Source: Lachnospiraceae bacterium
Lineage (GTDB): Bacteria; Bacillota; Clostridia; Lachnospirales; Lachnospiraceae
Direction of reading: 5' to 3'
Assembly: GCA_015057005.1 (NCBI GenBank)
Contig: SVFF01000006.1
Coordinates: 1-64,000, forward strand
DNA: 64,000 bases
The translations under genes and the position numbers were made by a program. Positions within the stretch are counted from its first letter, which is position 1. Each line of letters opens with the position of its first letter. Of this stretch, positions 44,646 through 54,129 are shown one piece after another. The notes under the pieces are model-generated. The model had not been told where the DNA came from. It saw only the letters and a program-made list of their open reading frames with translations, and made no database searches.

Positions 44646-47600
44646 ATGTACAACAAGGTAGAAACGAATCTGAATTTCGTGGAAAGAGAAAAAAATGTTG
44701 AGAAGTTTTGGAGAGAAAATGATATCTTCAGAAAGAGCATGGAGAACCGCAAGGAAGGTGAGACTTACACCTTTTACGATGGTCCTCCTACCGCTAACGG
44801 CAAGCCTCACATCGGCCACGTGCTGACCCGCGTTATCAAGGATATGATCCCCCGTTACCGCACCATGAAAGGTTATATGGTACCCCGTAAAGCCGGTTGG
44901 GATACCCACGGTCTGCCCGTTGAGCTGGAAGTAGAGAAGCTTCTGGGCTTAAACGGTAAGGAACAGATCGAAGAGTACGGCATGGAGCCCTTCATCGACA
45001 AGTGTAAGGAGTCCGTTTGGAAGTACAAGGGTATGTGGGAAGATTTCTCCGGCACCGTTGGCTTCTGGGCTGATATGGACGATCCCTACGTAACTTATCA
45101 TGATGATTTCATCGAGTCCGAATGGTGGGCTTTAAAGGAAATCTGGAACAAGAACCTGCTTTACAAGGGCTTTAAGATCGTGCCTTACTGCCCCCGCTGC
45201 GGTACCCCTCTCTCCTCTCAGGAGGTGGCTCAGGGTTATAAGACTGTAAAGGAACGTTCCGCTATCGCACGCTTCAAGGTAGTTGGTGAGGATGCTTACT
45301 TCCTGGCATGGACCACCACCCCCTGGACCCTGCCCTCCAACGTGGCACTCTGCGTGAACCCTGACGAGACCTACTGCAAGGTAAATGCAGCCGACGGCTA
45401 CACTTACTACATGGCAGAAGCACTGCTTGAGAAGGTGCTGGGCGGTCTGGCTCCCCAGGCAGAGGAAGGCGCTGAAAAGGTAAAGGCCTACGAGATCCTG
45501 GAATCCTACAAGGGTACCGATTTAGAGAGAAAAGAGTATGAGCCCCTCTTTGACTTTGCAAACAATATCATTGCAAAGCAGCGCAAAAAGGCTCACTATA
45601 TCACCTGCGACAATTACGTTACCATGACAGACGGTACCGGTATCGTTCATATTGCACCTGCTTTCGGTGAAGACGATGCCCAGGTGGGCAGAAAATATGA
45701 CCTGCCCTTCGTACAGCTGGTAGACGGCAAGGGTGAAATGACTGCTGAGACTTCCTATGCAGGCGTATTTGTAAAGAAGGCAGATCCTATGATCATAAAG
45801 GATCTGGAAGAGAAGGGTCTTTTATTTGAAGCCCCCAAATTTGAACATGAGTATCCTCACTGCTGGAGATGTGACACTCCCCTGATCTACTATGCGCGTG
45901 AATCCTGGTTCATCAAGATGACTGCAGTGAAAGAGGATCTGATCCGCAACAACAACACTGTAAACTGGATTCCCGAGTCTATCGGTAAGGGCCGTTTCGG
46001 CGACTGGCTGGAGAATATCCAGGACTGGGGTATCTCCCGTAATCGTTACTGGGGTACTCCCTTAAACGTATGGGAATGTGAATGCGGACATCAGGAATGC
46101 ATCGGCAGCCGTGCAGAACTGGCTGAGCGTACCGGCAATCCGGACGCTGCAAAGGTGGAGCTGCACAGACCTTACATCGATGAAGTGACCTTCACCTGCC
46201 CTGACTGCGGCAAGCAGATGCACAGAGTGCCTGAGGTTATCGACTGCTGGTTTGATTCCGGTGCCATGCCTTTTGCACAGCATCACTATCCTTTTGAGAA
46301 TAAGGACCTCTTTGAGCAGCAGTTTCCTGCACAGTTCATCTCTGAGGCAGTGGACCAGACCCGTGGCTGGTTCTATTCCCTGATGGCAGAGTCCACCCTG
46401 CTCTTCAACAAGGCTCCCTATGAGAACGTTATCGTTCTGGGCCACGTGCAGGATGAGAACGGCCAGAAGATGAGTAAGTCCAAGGGCAATGCAGTGGATC
46501 CTTTCGAGGCGCTGGAGACCTATGGCGCTGACGCTATCCGCTGGTACTTCTATATCAATTCTGCTCCCTGGCTGCCCAACCGTTTCCACGGCAAGGCTGT
46601 ACAGGAAGGACAGCGCAAGTTCATGGGTACCCTTTGGAATACCTACGCATTCTTCGTGCTGTATGCTAATATCGATAACTTTGATGCCACCAAATACACC
46701 CTGGATTACGACAAACTGCCCGTTATGGATAAGTGGCTGCTGTCCAAGTTAAATTCCCTGGTGAAGGCAGTGGATGAGAACCTTGACAATTACAGAATTC
46801 CCGAGGCAGCAAGAGCTCTGGATTCCTTCGTGGATGAGATGAGTAACTGGTATGTAAGACGCGGTCGTGAGCGTTTCTGGGCAAAGGGTATGGAGCAGGA
46901 TAAGATCAATGCATACATGACCCTGTACACCGCACTGGTAACCCTGGCCAAGACTGCAGCACCCATGATTCCTTTCATGTCCGAGGATATTTACCTGAAT
47001 CTGGTGAGAAACTTAGATCCTGCCGCTCCCGAGAGCGTGCATCTGTGCGACTTCCCCGTAGCGAAGGAAGAGTGGATCGACACCAAGCTGGAGGAGGATA
47101 TGGAGCACGTGCTGAAGGCTGTTGTAATGGGCCGTGCCTGCAGAAATACCGCAAGCATCAAGAACCGTCAGCCCATCGGCAAGATGTTCATCAAGGCTCC
47201 TTTCGAGCTGGGTGAGTTCTATCAGGAGATCATCCGCGACGAGTTGAATGTAAAAGAAGTGGTGTTTACCGAAGACGTGAGAGAGTTTACCTCCTACACC
47301 TTCAAGCCTCAGCTCCGTACCGTAGGTCCTAAGTACGGCAAACAGCTGGGCGGCATCCAGAAGACCCTGGCCACCATCGACGGCAATGCCGCAATGGATG
47401 ACCTGAAGGCAAACGGTTTCATTTCCTTTGACGTAAACGGCGTGGAAGTGAAGCTGACCGAAGAAGACCTGCTCATCGATATCGCTCAGAAGGAAGGTTA
47501 CGTGACCGAGGCTGATGCGGTTGCCACAGTAGTGCTGGATACCAACCTGACCGAGGAACTCATCGAGGAAGGCTTTGTATATGAAGTGATCAGTAAGATC

Positions 47601-47816
47601 CAGACCATGCGTAAGGAAGCTGATTTTGAGGTTATGGACCACATAAAAGTGTCTGTAAACGATAATGCTAAGCTTGCTGAACTGGTGTCCAGAAATTATG
47701 ACGCCATCGCCGGCAAGGTACTGGCAGACGAGATCACTCAGGATAAGGACTTTGCTATTGCAAAACAGTGGAATGTAAACGGCGAAAAGGTCGTTATTGC
47801 AATAGAGAAGATATAA
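44646..47816 (+). CDS. ileS: Isoleucyl-tRNA synthetase, long (type 2-like) form
   Basis: 1056 aa class I synthetase. It has the HIGH motif in GPPTANGKPHIGHVLTR, 'DTHGLPVELEVEK', CP1 editing domain, 'CWRCDTPLIYYARESWF', and KMSKS in GQKMSKSKGNAVDP. The C-terminal ~200 residues ('LRTVGPKYGKQL...VEVKLTEEDLLI') are the DUF5915-like tail of eukaryote-like IleRS instead of the zinc-ending short form of Bacillus. Type 2 enzymes are generally less sensitive to mupirocin (family knowledge, not shown here). Translation starts at ATG 44646 with AAAGGAACCGAC. Expression is controlled by the T-box leader. Confidence 0.97.
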   Translation: MYNKVETNLNFVEREKNVEKFWRENDIFRKSMENRKEGETYTFYDGPPTANGKPHIGHVLTRVIKDMIPRYRTMKGYMVPRKAGWDTHGLPVELEVEKLLGLNGKEQIEEYGMEPFIDKCKESVWKYKGMWEDFSGTVGFWADMDDPYVTYHDDFIESEWWALKEIWNKNLLYKGFKIVPYCPRCGTPLSSQEVAQGYKTVKERSAIARFKVVGEDAYFLAWTTTPWTLPSNVALCVNPDETYCKVNAADGYTYYMAEALLEKVLGGLAPQAEEGAEKVKAYEILESYKGTDLERKEYEPLFDFANNIIAKQRKKAHYITCDNYVTMTDGTGIVHIAPAFGEDDAQVGRKYDLPFVQLVDGKGEMTAETSYAGVFVKKADPMIIKDLEEKGLLFEAPKFEHEYPHCWRCDTPLIYYARESWFIKMTAVKEDLIRNNNTVNWIPESIGKGRFGDWLENIQDWGISRNRYWGTPLNVWECECGHQECIGSRAELAERTGNPDAAKVELHRPYIDEVTFTCPDCGKQMHRVPEVIDCWFDSGAMPFAQHHYPFENKDLFEQQFPAQFISEAVDQTRGWFYSLMAESTLLFNKAPYENVIVLGHVQDENGQKMSKSKGNAVDPFEALETYGADAIRWYFYINSAPWLPNRFHGKAVQEGQRKFMGTLWNTYAFFVLYANIDNFDATKYTLDYDKLPVMDKWLLSKLNSLVKAVDENLDNYRIPEAARALDSFVDEMSNWYVRRGRERFWAKGMEQDKINAYMTLYTALVTLAKTAAPMIPFMSEDIYLNLVRNLDPAAPESVHLCDFPVAKEEWIDTKLEEDMEHVLKAVVMGRACRNTASIKNRQPIGKMFIKAPFELGEFYQEIIRDELNVKEVVFTEDVREFTSYTFKPQLRTVGPKYGKQLGGIQKTLATIDGNAAMDDLKANGFISFDVNGVEVKLTEEDLLIDIAQKEGYVTEADAVATVVLDTNLTEELIEEGFVYEVISKIQTMRKEADFEVMDHIKVSVNDNAKLAELVSRNYDAIAGKVLADEITQDKDFAIAKQWNVNGEKVVIAIEKI

Positions 47817-47861
47817 GCAGCCGAAATACCGCTGCAATGTTAGGAAGGAGAAATTGTAACT

Positions 47862-50345
47862 ATGAACAAAGCAACAGCAATTGCTAAATTTGATAAAGAG
47901 GTTTTCAAGAAAAGCGTTGCCTATAATGTGAAAGCCCTGTACCGCAAGACCCTGGAGGAGGCAACTCCCCAGCAGATCTTCCAGGCTGTATCTTACGCAG
48001 TAAAGGACCAGATCGTTGACAACTGGATGGCTACCCAGAAGGCATACGAGGAGCAGGACCCCAAGATGGTATACTACATGTCCATGGAGTTTTTGATGGG
48101 CCGTGCTCTCGGCAACAACATGATCAACCTGCAGTCCTATCAGCCTGTTAAAGAGGCTTTGGAGGAGCTGGGCCTGAACCTGAACGCTATCGAAGACCAG
48201 GAGCCCGATGCAGCGCTTGGTAACGGTGGTCTGGGCCGTCTGGCAGCCTGCTTCCTGGATTCCCTGGCAAGCTTAGGCTACCCTGCATACGGCTGCGGTA
48301 TCCGCTACCGCTACGGTATGTTCAAGCAGCAGATCCGCGACGGTTATCAGGTAGAGGTTCCCGACAACTGGCTGGTTGACGGCAATCCCTTTGAGCTTCG
48401 CAGACCTGAGCTGGCTAAATTCGTAAAATTCGGCGGCTATGTAACTGTGAAGGTAGATGAAAAGGGCCGTAGCGTATTTAAACAGGAAGGCTATCAGTCC
48501 GTTAAGGCAGTTCCCTTTGATCTGCCCATCGTCGGTTACGGCAACGGCATTGTAAACACCCTGCGCATCTGGGATGCAGAGCCCGTTGAGTGCTTCCAGC
48601 TGGATTCTTTCGACAAGGGTGACTACCAGAAGGCAGTAGAGCAGGAGAATCTGGCAAGAAATATCGTAGAAGTATTGTACCCCAATGACAATCACTATGC
48701 AGGTAAGGAACTCCGTCTGAAACAGCAGTACTTCTTCATCTCTGCATCTGTACAGGAAGCAGTTGAAAAGTACTTAAGAAATCATGATGATATCCGCAAG
48801 TTCCACGAGAAGGTTACCTTCCAGTTAAACGATACCCATCCTACTGTAGCAATCGCAGAGCTGATGCGTATCCTGATGGATGAGCATTACCTGACCTGGG
48901 ATGAGGCATGGGAAGTTACCACTAAGACTTGCGCTTATACCAACCACACCATCATGGCTGAGGCTCTGGAAAAATGGCCTATCGAGCTGTTCTCCAGACT
49001 GCTTCCCAGAGTTTACCAGATCGTGGAAGAGATCAACCGCAGATTTATCCTGGAGATCCAGAAAAAGTACAGCGATGTGCCCGGTGTAAACGTACAGGAC
49101 AAGATCCGCAAGATGGCGATCGTTTACGATGGACAGGTGAAGATGGCTCATATGGCAATCGTTGCCGGCTATTCCGTAAACGGTGTTGCACAACTGCACA
49201 CTGAAATTCTGAAGAAGCAGGAACTGAAGGACTTCTACGAGCTGTATCCTGAGCGCTTCAACAACAAGACCAACGGTATCACCCAGAGAAGATTCCTGCT
49301 GCACGGCAATCCTCTGCTGGCTGATTGGGTTACCGCCCACATCGGCGACGAGTGGATCACTGATCTGCCCCGCATCAGCGGTCTGAAGATCTATGCAAAC
49401 GACGAAAAGGCTCAGCACGAGTTCAGAAACATCAAGTATCAGAACAAGGTGCGCCTGGCTAAATACATTCTGGAGCACAATGGCGTAGAAGTAGATCCCC
49501 GCTCCATTTTCGACGTACAGGTTAAGCGTCTCCACGAGTACAAGAGACAGCTGCTGAACATCCTGCACGTAATGTACCTGTACAACGAGCTGAAAGAGCA
49601 TCCCGATATGCAGTTCTACCCCAGAACCTTCATCTTCGGTGCAAAGGCAGCAGCAGGCTACCGCAACGCAAAGCTGACCATCAAGCTGATCAATGCGGTT
49701 GCTGATGTGATCAACAACGATGCAAGCATCGGCGGCAAGATCAAGGTTGTATTTATCGAGAACTATAACGTATCCAACGCAGAGATCATCTTTGCGGCAG
49801 CAGATGTTTCCGAGCAGATCTCTACTGCAAGTAAAGAGGCTTCCGGTACCGGCAACATGAAGTTCATGTTAAACGGCGCCCTGACCCTGGGCACCATGGA
49901 CGGTGCAAACGTAGAGATCGTTGAGGAAGTTGGCGAAGAGCATGCATTTATCTTTGGCTTAAGCTCCGACGAAGTAATTAACTACGAGAACAGGGGCGGT
50001 TACGATCCCATGGAGATCTTTAACAATGATCAGGATGTGCGCAAGGTGCTGATGCAGCTGATCAACGGAACCTACTCTCCTTACGATTCTGAGCTGTTCC
50101 GTCCTCTGTACAACTCTCTGCTGAACACGCTGAGCACTGACAAGGCTGACAGATACTTCATCCTGAAGGACTTCAAGTCTTATGCAGAAGCGCAGAAGAG
50201 AGTAGAGGCTGCTTACAGAGACGAGGCTAACTGGGCTAAGAGTGCGATCCTGAATATCGCAAGCTCCGGCAAGTTCACCTCCGACAGAACGATCCAGCAG
50301 TACGTGGATGAGATCTGGCATCTGGATAAGGTAGTGATCAAATAA
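47862..50345 (+). CDS. glgP: Glycogen/alpha-glucan phosphorylase
   Basis: 827 aa GT35 enzyme. 'YYMSMEFLMGRALGNN', 'NGGLGRLAACFLDSLA', 'QLNDTHPTVAIAELMR' and the PLP site 'KEASGTGNMKFMLNGALTLG' (the PLP lysine in NMKF) are all present. It releases glucose-1-phosphate from stored glycogen or maltodextrin using phosphate. Length and order are normal. AAGGAGAAATTGTAACT precedes the ATG, 45 bp after ileS. Codon use is strongly biased, as in highly expressed genes. No other glycogen genes are in the window. Confidence 0.97.
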   Translation: MNKATAIAKFDKEVFKKSVAYNVKALYRKTLEEATPQQIFQAVSYAVKDQIVDNWMATQKAYEEQDPKMVYYMSMEFLMGRALGNNMINLQSYQPVKEALEELGLNLNAIEDQEPDAALGNGGLGRLAACFLDSLASLGYPAYGCGIRYRYGMFKQQIRDGYQVEVPDNWLVDGNPFELRRPELAKFVKFGGYVTVKVDEKGRSVFKQEGYQSVKAVPFDLPIVGYGNGIVNTLRIWDAEPVECFQLDSFDKGDYQKAVEQENLARNIVEVLYPNDNHYAGKELRLKQQYFFISASVQEAVEKYLRNHDDIRKFHEKVTFQLNDTHPTVAIAELMRILMDEHYLTWDEAWEVTTKTCAYTNHTIMAEALEKWPIELFSRLLPRVYQIVEEINRRFILEIQKKYSDVPGVNVQDKIRKMAIVYDGQVKMAHMAIVAGYSVNGVAQLHTEILKKQELKDFYELYPERFNNKTNGITQRRFLLHGNPLLADWVTAHIGDEWITDLPRISGLKIYANDEKAQHEFRNIKYQNKVRLAKYILEHNGVEVDPRSIFDVQVKRLHEYKRQLLNILHVMYLYNELKEHPDMQFYPRTFIFGAKAAAGYRNAKLTIKLINAVADVINNDASIGGKIKVVFIENYNVSNAEIIFAAADVSEQISTASKEASGTGNMKFMLNGALTLGTMDGANVEIVEEVGEEHAFIFGLSSDEVINYENRGGYDPMEIFNNDQDVRKVLMQLINGTYSPYDSELFRPLYNSLLNTLSTDKADRYFILKDFKSYAEAQKRVEAAYRDEANWAKSAILNIASSGKFTSDRTIQQYVDEIWHLDKVVIK

Positions 50346-50372
50346 GAGTCCTAAATGAATAAGCAATAAGAA

Positions 50373-50426
50373 TGTCCCCGGGACTTAAAATGTCCCCGGG
50401 GATATTTTTGTCCCCGGGGAAGCGGG
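50373..50426 (+). repeat. Three 18-bp-spaced TGTCCCCGGG repeats, terminator-like
   Basis: The core TGTCCCCGGG(G)A starts at 50373 and 50391, and a third copy (TTGTCCCCGGGGA) at 50408-50420, an exact 18-bp period. Each core is self-complementary and any two can form a CCCCGGG stem; the middle spacer TATTTTT supplies a T run, so copies 1 and 2 can act as the glgP terminator. Confidence 0.65.
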
Positions 50427-50497
50427 TGAAAGTAGTTGGAAATGATTGAAAAATGGATGTTTTCTTCTGCACGCAGACAGAAGTGGGGCACAAACGG

Positions 50498-50526
50498 TTG
50501 ACAAACGGATAATAAACGGATAATAT
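50498..50526 (+). promoter_or_regulatory. Sigma-A promoter for the XRE-Uma2 gene
   Basis: TTGACA (50498-50503), 17 bp, TAATAT (50521-50526). The spacer contains a tandem AAACGGATAAT repeat (two copies) with a further CAAACGG before it, which could be a binding site for the encoded XRE domain (inference). Confidence 0.75.
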
Positions 50527-50594
50527 AAAGACAAGGAATAGTAATATGGAAGTTGGCGAAGGACAATTTGCTGTTCATGGCAAGGAGGGGTATT

Positions 50595-51419
50595 ATGACT
50601 TTGGAAGAGATGAAGAGAATCAAGCAGGAACGTGGTTTTACTATGGCGCAATTGTCAGATTACAGCGGTGTACCTATTGGGACACTGCAAAAAATTTTTT
50701 CGGGAGAGACTGAGAATCCAAGATATGCCACCAGACAAGCTTTGGAAAAGGCACTGACAGAGAAGTGGAAGGACAATGGGCAGAGTGGGGACTATGTGGT
50801 GGACAGGGATCATAGGAAGGTGGAGGAGGCTGCTTTCTATTATGAATCCCGCCCTAGAAGACAAGGGGAATACACTTTGGAAGATTATTATACGCTCCCG
50901 GACGAACGCCGGGTAGAGTTGATCGATGGCGTGCTGTACGATATGGCGGCCCCAAGTTTTGTTCATCAGCATATTTCAGGAGTGATTTATTCCGGTATAA
51001 GGGATTATATATCTTCTAAGGGCGGAAAGTGTGTGCCTATGTTTGCCCCGGTAGATGTGCGTTTGGATTGTGATGATTATACTGTGGTACAACCGGATAT
51101 TTTGATTTTGTGTGATATGTCCAAGATTTGTAAATGGGGGGTAATGGGGGCTCCTGATTTTTGCCTGGAGATCATATCTGAGTCCACAGGACGTAAGGAT
51201 TATATCAAAAAGCTTCAGAAATATACGGATGCAGGTGTAAAGGAATATTGGATTGTAGATCCCCTGCGAAAGGTTTTGGTAACTTATTGCTGGAAGGATG
51301 ATTATATGCCTCATATGCAGCCTCTGCAAGGTAAGGTGGGAGTGGAACTGTATGACGGGGAACTTCAGATTGATCTGGACCAAATAGTGCCGTTGATAAG
51401 AGATTACCCTATTGGATAA
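50595..51419 (+). CDS. XRE HTH – Uma2-family (PD-(D/E)XK) fusion protein
   Basis: 274 aa: N-terminal XRE helix-turn-helix (about 5-55, 'GFTMAQLSDYSGVPIGTLQKIFSG'), a linker, then a Uma2 domain (about 90-265: 'YTLEDYYTLPDERRVELIDGVLYDM', 'VVQPDILILCD', 'PDFCLEIISEST', 'KKLQKYTDAGVKEYWIVDP'). The D/E/K residues of the PD-(D/E)XK fold are present, so nuclease activity is possible but unproven for this family. ATG 50595 has AAGGAGGGGTATT; a TTG at 50553 is unlikely. It is monocistronic with its own promoter and with an iterated motif in it. Confidence 0.88.
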   Translation: MTLEEMKRIKQERGFTMAQLSDYSGVPIGTLQKIFSGETENPRYATRQALEKALTEKWKDNGQSGDYVVDRDHRKVEEAAFYYESRPRRQGEYTLEDYYTLPDERRVELIDGVLYDMAAPSFVHQHISGVIYSGIRDYISSKGGKCVPMFAPVDVRLDCDDYTVVQPDILILCDMSKICKWGVMGAPDFCLEIISESTGRKDYIKKLQKYTDAGVKEYWIVDPLRKVLVTYCWKDDYMPHMQPLQGKVGVELYDGELQIDLDQIVPLIRDYPIG

Positions 51420-51428
51420 TTTTTTTCA

Positions 51429-51457
51429 TTGCATCATGCTATACTTTGATGTAAAAT
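51429..51457 (+). promoter_or_regulatory. Candidate promoter for the hydratase
   Basis: TTGCAT (51429-51434), 17 bp, TAAAAT (51452-51457), 90 bp before the start. A TATACT at 51440-51445 is an alternative -10 but lacks a -35. Confidence 0.55.
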
Positions 51458-51547
51458 AAAAAAATATTCGGGGAAGATATACCTGATATACACAAAAATC
51501 GGAAATGACGAGTATATTTATAAAGAGGACAAACAAGGAGAATTGCC

Positions 51548-53842
51548 ATGATCGAAATACTTCAGGGCGGCATGTACCTGGTTGGCGGCACAGAGATCCT
51601 GCCGGACAATGCAGAGGCCAAGGCTGCCATCAAAGCCAAAACAGGCAAAGAGATTACAAGAGAGGAAGCGGCCAAGGGAACCATTGCCTATGGTATTCTG
51701 GAGAGCCACAATACCTCAGGCAATATGGATAAGCTGAAAATCCGTTTTGACAAGCTTACCAGCCATGATATTACATTTGTGGGCATTATTCAGACTGCCA
51801 GAGCGTCAGGTCTGCAGAAGTTCCCCATGCCCTATGTGCTGACCAACTGCCACAACTCCCTGTGTGCGGTGGGTGGTACCATCAACGAGGATGACCACAT
51901 GTTTGGTCTTTCCTGTGCAAAGAAATACGGCGGCGTATATGTGCCTCCTCACCAGGCTGTTATTCACCAGTTTGCCCGTGAGATGATGGCAGGCGGCGGC
52001 AAGATGATCCTGGGCTCCGACTCCCACACCCGCTACGGTGCCCTGGGTACCATGGCTGTTGGCGAAGGCGGTCCCGAGCTTGTAAAGCAGCTGCTGAACC
52101 AGACTTATGATATCAATATGCCCGGCGTAGTGGGCGTGTACCTGAAGGGAGCTCCTGTAAAGGGCGTAGGTCCCCAGGACGTAGCGCTGGCTATTATCGG
52201 CGCTGTATTTAAGAACGGTTTTGTAAAGAATAAGGTGATGGAGTTTGTTGGCCCCGGTGTGGCGAATTTGTCTGCTGATTTCCGAATCGGTATCGACGTT
52301 ATGACTACTGAGACCACCTGCCTGTCCTCCATCTGGCAGACTGACCGTGAAATCGAAGAATTTTACGAGATTCACGGCCGCAAGGAAGAATATGCCGAGT
52401 TAAATCCTGCGCAGGTAGCCTATTATGATGGCATGATCGTGGTGGATCTGGACAAGGTTCGCCCTATGATCGCAATGCCTTTCCATCCCAGCAATACCTA
52501 CACCATCGAAGAGCTGAATGCCAACCTGCTGGACATTCTGGATGAGACGGAGAAACGCGCCCTGGTAAGCCTGGACGGTGCTGTGGAATACAGCCTGAAG
52601 AATAAAGTAAAGAACGGCAAATTCATGGTAGATCAGGGTATCATCGCAGGCTGTGCCGGCGGTGGCTTTGAGAATATCTGTGCAGCTGCCGATATCATGA
52701 AGGGCAGCTATATTGGAAGCGACGGATTTACGCTGAGCGTATATCCTGCCTCCATGCCCGTGTATATGGAACTGGTGAGAAACGGCTGTGTGGCTTCCCT
52801 GATGGAGACCGGCGCTGTAATGAAGACCGCTTTCTGCGGCCCCTGCTTCGGCGCAGGAGACACCCCTGCCAACAACGCTTTCAGTATCCGTCATTCCACC
52901 AGAAACTTCCCCAACCGTGAAGGCTCCAAGCTGCAGAACGGCCAGATCGCTTCCGTGGCGCTGATGGATGCCCGTTCTATTGCAGCTACTGCTGCCAACA
53001 AGGGTGTGCTCACACCTGCAACTGATTTTGACGGTGAGATCGGCAAATACAAATATCATTTTGACAGCAAGATTTATGCTAACCGCGTGTTTGACTCTAA
53101 GGGCGTTGCAGATCCCGATGTGGAGATCCAGTTCGGTCCCAATATCAAGGACTGGCCCGCAATGGGTGCACTGCCTGAGAACATGGTTCTCCGTGTAGTC
53201 AGCGAGATCCACGACCCCGTTACCACTACCGACGAACTGATCCCCTCCGGAGAGACCTCTTCCTACCGTTCCAATCCCCTGGGACTGGCAGAGTTCACTT
53301 TGAGCCGCAAGGATCCCAATTACGTGGGCTATGCAAAGCAGCTTCGCGCTGCCCAGGAAGCCGTTATGGCTGAGAAGTGCCCTCTGGAAGCTTGTCCTGA
53401 TCTGGAACTGGGAAAAGTGATGGATGTGATCAAAAAAGAGTTCCCGGAAGCTGGAAAAGGAAATGTGGGCTTCGGTTCTACCATCTTTGCAGTGAAGCCA
53501 GGTGATGGCTCTGCCCGTGAACAGGCCGCTTCCTGCCAGAAGGTACTTGGCGGCTGGGCCAACATCGCCCACGAGTACGCTACCAAGCGCTACCGCTCCA
53601 ATCTGATCAACTGGGGCATGCTGCCCTTCCTGATCGAAGAGGGCGACCTGCCCTTCAAGAATCTGGATTACCTCTTCATTCCCGGCATCAAAAAGGCTGT
53701 TGAGAAGAAGACGGAAGTGATCAAGGCTTACGTGGTAGGTACAGACTCCCTGAAAGAATTTGATTTAAGACTTGGTGAACTCACTGACGAGGAACGCCAG
53801 ATCATTCTGAAGGGCTGCCTGATCAATTACAATCGTGTGTGA
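51548..53842 (+). CDS. Aconitase-superfamily hydratase (YbhJ-like)
   Basis: 764 aa, related to E. coli YbhJ and Firmicutes proteins named 'hydratase'. It shows aconitase-type signatures '[23 protein letters not shown]', a Cys in '[16 protein letters not shown]', a CGPC pair in '[15 protein letters not shown]' (candidate [4Fe-4S] ligands) and a C-terminal swivelling domain. Substrate is unknown; it is too divergent to call citrate/isocitrate aconitase. AAGGAGAATTGCC precedes the ATG. Codon bias suggests good expression. A strong terminator follows. Confidence 0.85.
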   Translation: MIEILQGGMYLVGGTEILPDNAEAKAAIKAKTGKEITREEAAKGTIAYGILESHNTSGNMDKLKIRFDKLTSHDITFVGIIQTARASGLQKFPMPYVLTNCHNSLCAVGGTINEDDHMFGLSCAKKYGGVYVPPHQAVIHQFAREMMAGGGKMILGSDSHTRYGALGTMAVGEGGPELVKQLLNQTYDINMPGVVGVYLKGAPVKGVGPQDVALAIIGAVFKNGFVKNKVMEFVGPGVANLSADFRIGIDVMTTETTCLSSIWQTDREIEEFYEIHGRKEEYAELNPAQVAYYDGMIVVDLDKVRPMIAMPFHPSNTYTIEELNANLLDILDETEKRALVSLDGAVEYSLKNKVKNGKFMVDQGIIAGCAGGGFENICAAADIMKGSYIGSDGFTLSVYPASMPVYMELVRNGCVASLMETGAVMKTAFCGPCFGAGDTPANNAFSIRHSTRNFPNREGSKLQNGQIASVALMDARSIAATAANKGVLTPATDFDGEIGKYKYHFDSKIYANRVFDSKGVADPDVEIQFGPNIKDWPAMGALPENMVLRVVSEIHDPVTTTDELIPSGETSSYRSNPLGLAEFTLSRKDPNYVGYAKQLRAAQEAVMAEKCPLEACPDLELGKVMDVIKKEFPEAGKGNVGFGSTIFAVKPGDGSAREQAASCQKVLGGWANIAHEYATKRYRSNLINWGMLPFLIEEGDLPFKNLDYLFIPGIKKAVEKKTEVIKAYVVGTDSLKEFDLRLGELTDEERQIILKGCLINYNRV

Positions 53843-53872
53843 TATTCAGCATGAATAATAGATAGTGTATCT

Positions 53873-53909
53873 GTGGGATGTGCCCGTATCGGGTGCATCC
53901 CACTTTTTT
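53873..53909 (+). terminator. Strong terminator after the hydratase
   Basis: GTGGGATG (from 53873) pairs with CATCCCAC (to 53903), with an inner CCCG/CGGG stem and a TAT loop, then TTTTTT. Confidence 0.92.
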
Positions 53910-54007
53910 GGAAGTGTGTCCGGAGGAGTGTTTTTCTCAGGTATTCTGTCAAGGAGAAGGAAATATGTGAATTTTTAGTTGAAAATGTGAATAAATTGTA
54001 AAAAACC

Positions 54008-54035
54008 ATTGACAGAATACCGGGGGGGTATACTA
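54008..54035 (+). promoter_or_regulatory. Candidate promoter of the solute-binding protein gene
   Basis: A perfect -35 TTGACA (54008-54013) is followed by TATACT (54028-54033) at only 14 bp, or TACTAA (54030-54035) at 16 bp. The spacer contains a run of seven G. The unusual spacing may reflect a homopolymer length change. Confidence 0.45.
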
Positions 54036-54129
54036 ACATTGGCGCGGTGAGAAACGTGCCCGATACTGTAGCCGCTGCTATCTGCAGTGCTCGTACAAAC
54101 ACTTATATTTTATAAAGAGGAAACAACTA

